Made by a program: the position numbers and the translations under genes. From NCBI RefSeq assembly GCF_026230105.1, contig NC_079485.1:25401572-25465571 (forward strand): a stretch of 64,000 nucleotides of DNA. The letters are read 5' to 3'. This DNA is from Diorhabda sublineata (taxonomy: Eukaryota > Arthropoda > Insecta > Coleoptera > Chrysomelidae). Positions 59,690-64,000 of this stretch are shown one piece after another; the first letter of the stretch is position 1, and each line of letters starts with the position of its first letter. Under the pieces are notes generated by a model, which was not told the DNA's origin, ran no database searches, and saw only the letters and a list, made by a program, of their open reading frames with translations.

Positions 59690-60245
59690 ATTCCATCTCC
59701 AGGATGTGGTCAGATGTAGACGAAGTGCAGACGGTGCACCATGTCCTTAGCGTCCAAAGGCACAACAGTCAGCTAGAAAGGTTATGGCTCCAGTATTTTG
59801 GGATGTGCATGGAATATTGTTCATCAACTATCTCCAAAAAGAAGAGGTAATCAATAGCGAATGCTACATAGAATTTTTGGATCGTTTGAATGCAAAAATC
59901 AAAGACAAACGACCTCATATGTCGAAGAAAAAACCATTGTTTCACTAAGACAATGCAGTGAATCACAAGACGATAGCAAAGATGGTTAAATTGAACGAAT
60001 TATACTTTGAATTGCTTCCTCATCCACCGTATAGTCCATATCTGGCCCCCAGTGCTCGCAGAAAGAAATTCAGCTCAAATGAAAAAGCGATTGCTGAAAC
60101 TGAAGCAAGGAAAAAGACAAATCCTTCAACAAGCACGTCATCGAGTAGTTAGAGAAGCGTTGAAATTATTGTATTGCTCTTGAAGGAAATTACATTTATA
60201 AATAAAATAGATTTTTGGTAAAAAATGTATTTTCCTTAGTCACAT
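59690..60245 (+). mobile_element. mariner relic of the 26.7-kb family, opposite orientation
   Basis: The plus strand reads MEYCSSTISKKKR-frame debris, then FLDRLNAKIKDKRPHMSKKK, a stop in the DNAP box, LNELYFELLPHPPYSPYLAP, and SSNEKAIAETEARKK. The right end (TTAGTCACATGAGTGATGTG) matches, inverted, the left end of the copy at 26705. The N-terminal half is missing. Confidence 0.8.
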
Positions 60246-60539
60246 GAGTGATGTGTTATGTAATCTTGTACACTAAAATAACTGTTAATAATGTCAATAA
60301 CTACAATGGAGAGCGAGATAGAGAGATTCGTTGGATAGAATTTGGTAGGATAAGGAAAATTTTTATAGGAGGAAGATTTGTTGGAGTGGGCCCTGATATA
60401 GGAATTGCTCCTCTGCAGGGCTGGGGTTGTAGTGATTGCGTAGGCTTGTGTTTGATAACTTTTCTAGAGGAGGTGTGTGTAGGGTGTAGGGTAGGTGTGG
60501 GAGGTAGGGTTTTATTTGATGGATATGGGAGAATTATTA

Positions 60540-61110
60540 AGATGTGAAGGTAGATTTCGACTTTTGCCTACCGCTTCCATCGACTCAAATCGGGTCCCTT
60601 TCAAAGTAGACTTTAACTTCGGAAACAAAAAAAGGCGCATGGTGCCAAATCTTGTGAGGACGGCGAGTGCGTTTACTGGCCAAATACTGCTTCACAGATA
60701 GCGCGGTAGGGACAGGTACGTTGTCCTGGTGCAAAATTCACGAGTTGTTCTTCCACAACTCGGGCCGTTTTTACGAACTGGTTTTCGCAGTGTTATCAAA
60801 ACTGAAAAATAGTAAGTTTGGTTGACAATCTGACCCTCTGGAACCCATACAGTCATCACGATACCGTTAATGTTGGAAAAAACGATCAACATTGCCTTGA
60901 ATTTTGATTTGCTCTCTCGGCCCTCACAAAGCGCTTCCATTACTCAAAAACACGCGCACGAAATAGAGAATTGTCCCCATATGCCTCTTGCAACAATTTA
61001 TAGCACTCAGTCGGAGCTTTTTCCAATTTAACGAGAAATTTGAGATTGACACGTTTTTCGTCACACATGGTTTTCAGCACCAGAAAAAAAATACATTCCT
61101 TTCAAACCGC
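60540..61110 (-). mobile_element. mariner relic, fourth lineage
   Basis: The minus strand reads KRVNLKFLVKLEKAPTECYK and LLQEAYGDNSLFRARVFE at 61075-60960 (N-terminal helix-turn-helix). Next, joined by a deletion, comes SKFKAMLIVFSNINGIVMTV with EGQIVNQTYYFSVL at 60900-60800, then TRTTYLSLPRYL, a decayed HQDNAPAH box, and SVKQYLASKRT. The first-Asp region is gone. Confidence 0.75.
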
Positions 61111-63340
61111 TACTACGCAAATACTATAATAGTGACGTTAACGTGTTTTGAGATGTGCGTAGACAAAATATCTAAATACCCAACGCACTACTTGTTTTTT
61201 ACCCCACCCGTCTACTCAAAATTTATAAAATTTGTTTGTGTCGATGCATTAAGGTTGTTCTATTTTTGGCAAGATTTGATCGTTGAACAAAAGTGCGACA
61301 ACATTGTTGCAAATGTCGAATCCCTAAACTGATTTTTCCAAAGCCGGTCGGGGAATTTTTAAGTTTAGCTAATACCAATTGAATGCTTGATAGTGGTGTA
61401 CTTCATTGGAAAAAAATTGAAAAATCAAATGAATTGTGTAAATACTATAACCAATTAAAATTTATGGTCAATTTCCCAAATCACCCTTAATAAAGAGGGG
61501 TTGACACTTGACACAGTAGCCACATGATATCCTCTTTGAGGGATCTACATGTGGGGAAAGTATGTAAATTTCCTCATGACTCACCCTGTATAAAGATTCG
61601 TTTGAATTATAATGCCAACGAGTTTTTAAAAGCATAAAGTAATCGCGTTTTAAATATTGCGTACCTGTTTGGGATGCAATTTTATATCCTTTCAGAATAA
61701 TATTTATGTAATTTTACCTCGGTTTCTCAAATTGTTTTCCCACGTAAAAAATAATGTTTAATATTAGAAATTTTTTCGCTACATATCTACGCAAAAACGA
61801 AAATATTTATCTTTACACGTGTATCATAATTAAACTATCTGTCTGATGTATTTGAAATTTTGACAGACGACATAAGAAATAACACCGTAGCTAAACTAAG
61901 TATGTAACGCTACTGAAAATTATTTTGTTTTTCCATTTACAATAATGTGATAGATTCGGTTGTCAAAGTCAATAGAAAATAATATACTGTGAATATTTTA
62001 TGGAAAAAACAAATTTGTTAACATGATTTTTCACCAGTGAGCATACAAAAAGTGTACAATATTAGTTTAACACGATATATAACATGCAAATTTACAAGGA
62101 GACGAAACAGATTGTATAAAAGTAACTGCATGACGGTATACATATACTGATAACTTTGAAACACTACACGCGGGGAGCTGATATATTGTAGTTACATAAC
62201 ATATAACTCTGATTACCATAAAATAATAACTATCGCTTGTTATGACTTCTGCCGTTATTTTTAAAAGCTAATATTATCATCCAATTTCTATCGAGAGGAG
62301 ATACAAGAATTCGCGGCGAGTGTGGAGTCTATTCCGGATAATGTGTGAGAAATATTAAAATGAATGTATTGTTTCTTGGTGTCAGTGTATTGTTTGGGAA
62401 GGGAGTTTGAACGCGATGCCCTATTCAAATCTTCTGACAACCCATACGCCGTCTGACGATAAAAATCTAAACAAGTGAAAGCTAGTAAATTTCCATTATT
62501 ATAAATATAGTATTTGAAGTGAATTTTGATTGAATCTAATTGGTTTGATATTTTGTATTGTTTCTACAGTTGTGAAATTATTGAATACGAAAGTTCGTTG
62601 CTTCGTAGTGTGTACTGCCTTCGGAACCTTTCAAATTTAATTCAATTTTACTCAAAATCGTTATTTTGTTATATATATATATACATATATAAGTTCAATA
62701 TTTCCATAAAGGTGAATTACAATGAATTATTTATTTGATAATGTGAAGTTCAATAGAAAAAGAAACAAAAAGTTATTTCTGCTCTACAAGAACAAACTAT
62801 TATTCGGATTTTCACTATATCATCTTTAGGAGCAAAGTATCTAGTTATTTGATAGGATTCAGCATTGAGGGCACTAGTTTTTAAGTAACGAGAACTTGAT
62901 ATATCTAAAGCATTGAGATTTTTTTTTCGCCTTCAACAAGATTATTTGTATTTCTTGTTGATGCGTTTATCTTCAAGTAAACTAAAAACAGTTTCATTTT
63001 AATTCATCAAGCAGGAAAACACACATCTTTAAATATTTTAGCCCTAATTTCTACGTTTTGATCCATTCATGGCTCCCTACAAAACTTCAGTGCTGTTTGT
63101 TCATATTTTGTATTAATTCCAAATTCATCCGTCGAGGCGCCGCTAGTTACGTAGTTTATAATTGTTATTGTTGTACAATAATGTATATTTTGTTTCATTG
63201 ATTTATTCCGGGTAATTTTTTGAATGTCTTATTTGTAATTACATTTACAAGCATGAGCTTTCTTTTTAATTCTATTTAATTTTAAGTTATTTGACAACAC
63301 AACTTCGAATTATTCCACATCTATGGAATATTTTTATAAC
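61111..63340. other. unassigned AT-rich sequence
   Basis: No gene or named element. A short (TA)n tract lies at 62670-62690. Confidence 0.5.
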
Positions 63341-63501
63341 AGAGAATATTTCCGATGAGAGAAAAAAAGGGGTAGAGTCAGAAGTTTTTCTATCTTTGTC
63401 CATGCCTATATAGTACTCCGTTAGAGAAGAGCCTCTATCTCTCTCGTATACGCGTACGGCTATTCAGCTGACTTATTGCATCTTTGTGTAATATCTCTAT
63501 G
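63341..63501. mobile_element. possible degraded copy of the CATAGAGATATTAC MITE
   Basis: The right end GTAATATCTCTATG is identical to the end of the element at 45233-45526, and the left side AGAGAATATT is a weak inverted match. The flanks TTTATAAC and GTAATAAC agree at 6 of 8 bases. The inner part shares only composition (TATCTCTCTC, GAGAGAAA). Confidence 0.4.
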
Positions 63502-64000
63502 GTAATAACACCGACGAAAATGTAATATTTTTCTGCTTACTTATAACCACAATAATTATGATATTTAAATACGTCATTATCGAAATATATTTACGTTAAG
63601 ACAACAATAACTAATACGGATTTATAACGTGTAATTATCTATAATTTATTACAGATATAAACAACAGTACATTTTTAGGACATATTTTCCACATTGGAGA
63701 ATTCATTGAACTGTAGTATTAATAAAGCTGTTCTGCATAAAACTAATCACAGAAATCTCTCTCTTATAATGAAAGCAATAGTATCAACAACAATAGAAAA
63801 AAATTGTTTATTTGAGGTGAAGTAAATTACTACAATACTATAAATAAATACAAGTTGGTGCAACTAAGAATCTGCGGTGTAATAATTGTGCTAAGATTCT
63901 GAAAAGGCTCCTTCAGTTATATAAATATACCATTCCTCCATTCTTTGTACGAGGGTGGTTCAAATATATAAATATATGTACCAGTGACCGTTGCGCAACA
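63502..64000. other. right edge, unassigned AT-rich sequence
   Basis: Nothing recognisable. The last bases (GAGGGTGGTTCAAATATATAAA-like) do not form a supported feature. Confidence 0.5.

Noticed and set aside
60248..60547. Gly-rich 99-codon plus-strand frame
   Set aside because: It arises from a GT/GG-rich local stretch between two mariner relics. No motif or homologue comes to mind.

Overview
The window looks like AT-rich nuclear DNA from an insect. It holds two host genes with spliceosomal introns, transcribed divergently, in a sea of decayed transposable elements (TEs). The order of insect cannot be fixed from the sequence alone. Nothing bacterial, viral or CRISPR-like was seen.

Host genes. 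(1) A minus-strand gene starts at 4878. Its large first coding exon (3677-4878) encodes about 400 residues that I do not recognise. Its apparent stop codon lies inside a strong splice donor. A phase-compatible exon with good splice sites lies at 218-374, and the gene probably leaves the window at its left edge. (2) A plus-strand gene with six coding exons (7969-31334) encodes a complete 503-residue ariadne-1 type RBR E3 ubiquitin ligase. The two start codons are about 3.1 kb apart and share a promoter interval with a CRE palindrome, an E-box and YY1-like motifs. One ari-1 intron is only 47 bp. Another is 18.8 kb and separates the RING1 exon from the RING2 exon.

The large ari-1 intron (11530-30339) is a TE stack. 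It holds a mariner with foreign DNA inside, a second mariner, a PIF/Harbinger-like element with an internal palindrome, a tandem duplication, an internally deleted hAT with a perfect 8-bp target-site duplication (TSD), a second 8-bp-TSD element, a Crypton-like tyrosine recombinase remnant, a Ty1/copia relic with a mariner in it, and a Tc1 element with TA target sites.

Downstream of ari-1 (31.3-64 kb) I find no host gene. There is a Penelope-like retroelement with inverted terminal copies and a hammerhead-like core, a P-element-like transposase remnant, a piggyBac-like remnant with an internal duplication, and several small terminal-inverted-repeat elements (MITEs). There is also a second and different Crypton-like recombinase, two further Tc1/mariner-type transposase relics, and a run of mariner relics from 55 to 61 kb. 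AT microsatellites and unassigned AT-rich DNA fill the rest. Every TE coding region I could read carries stops, frameshifts, deletions or lost catalytic residues, so the TEs appear dead. No new host defence or metabolic system was found. The most interesting points are the intronic stop and missing 3' half of the 401-codon gene, the Penelope/hammerhead structure, and the TSD-defined small-element families.
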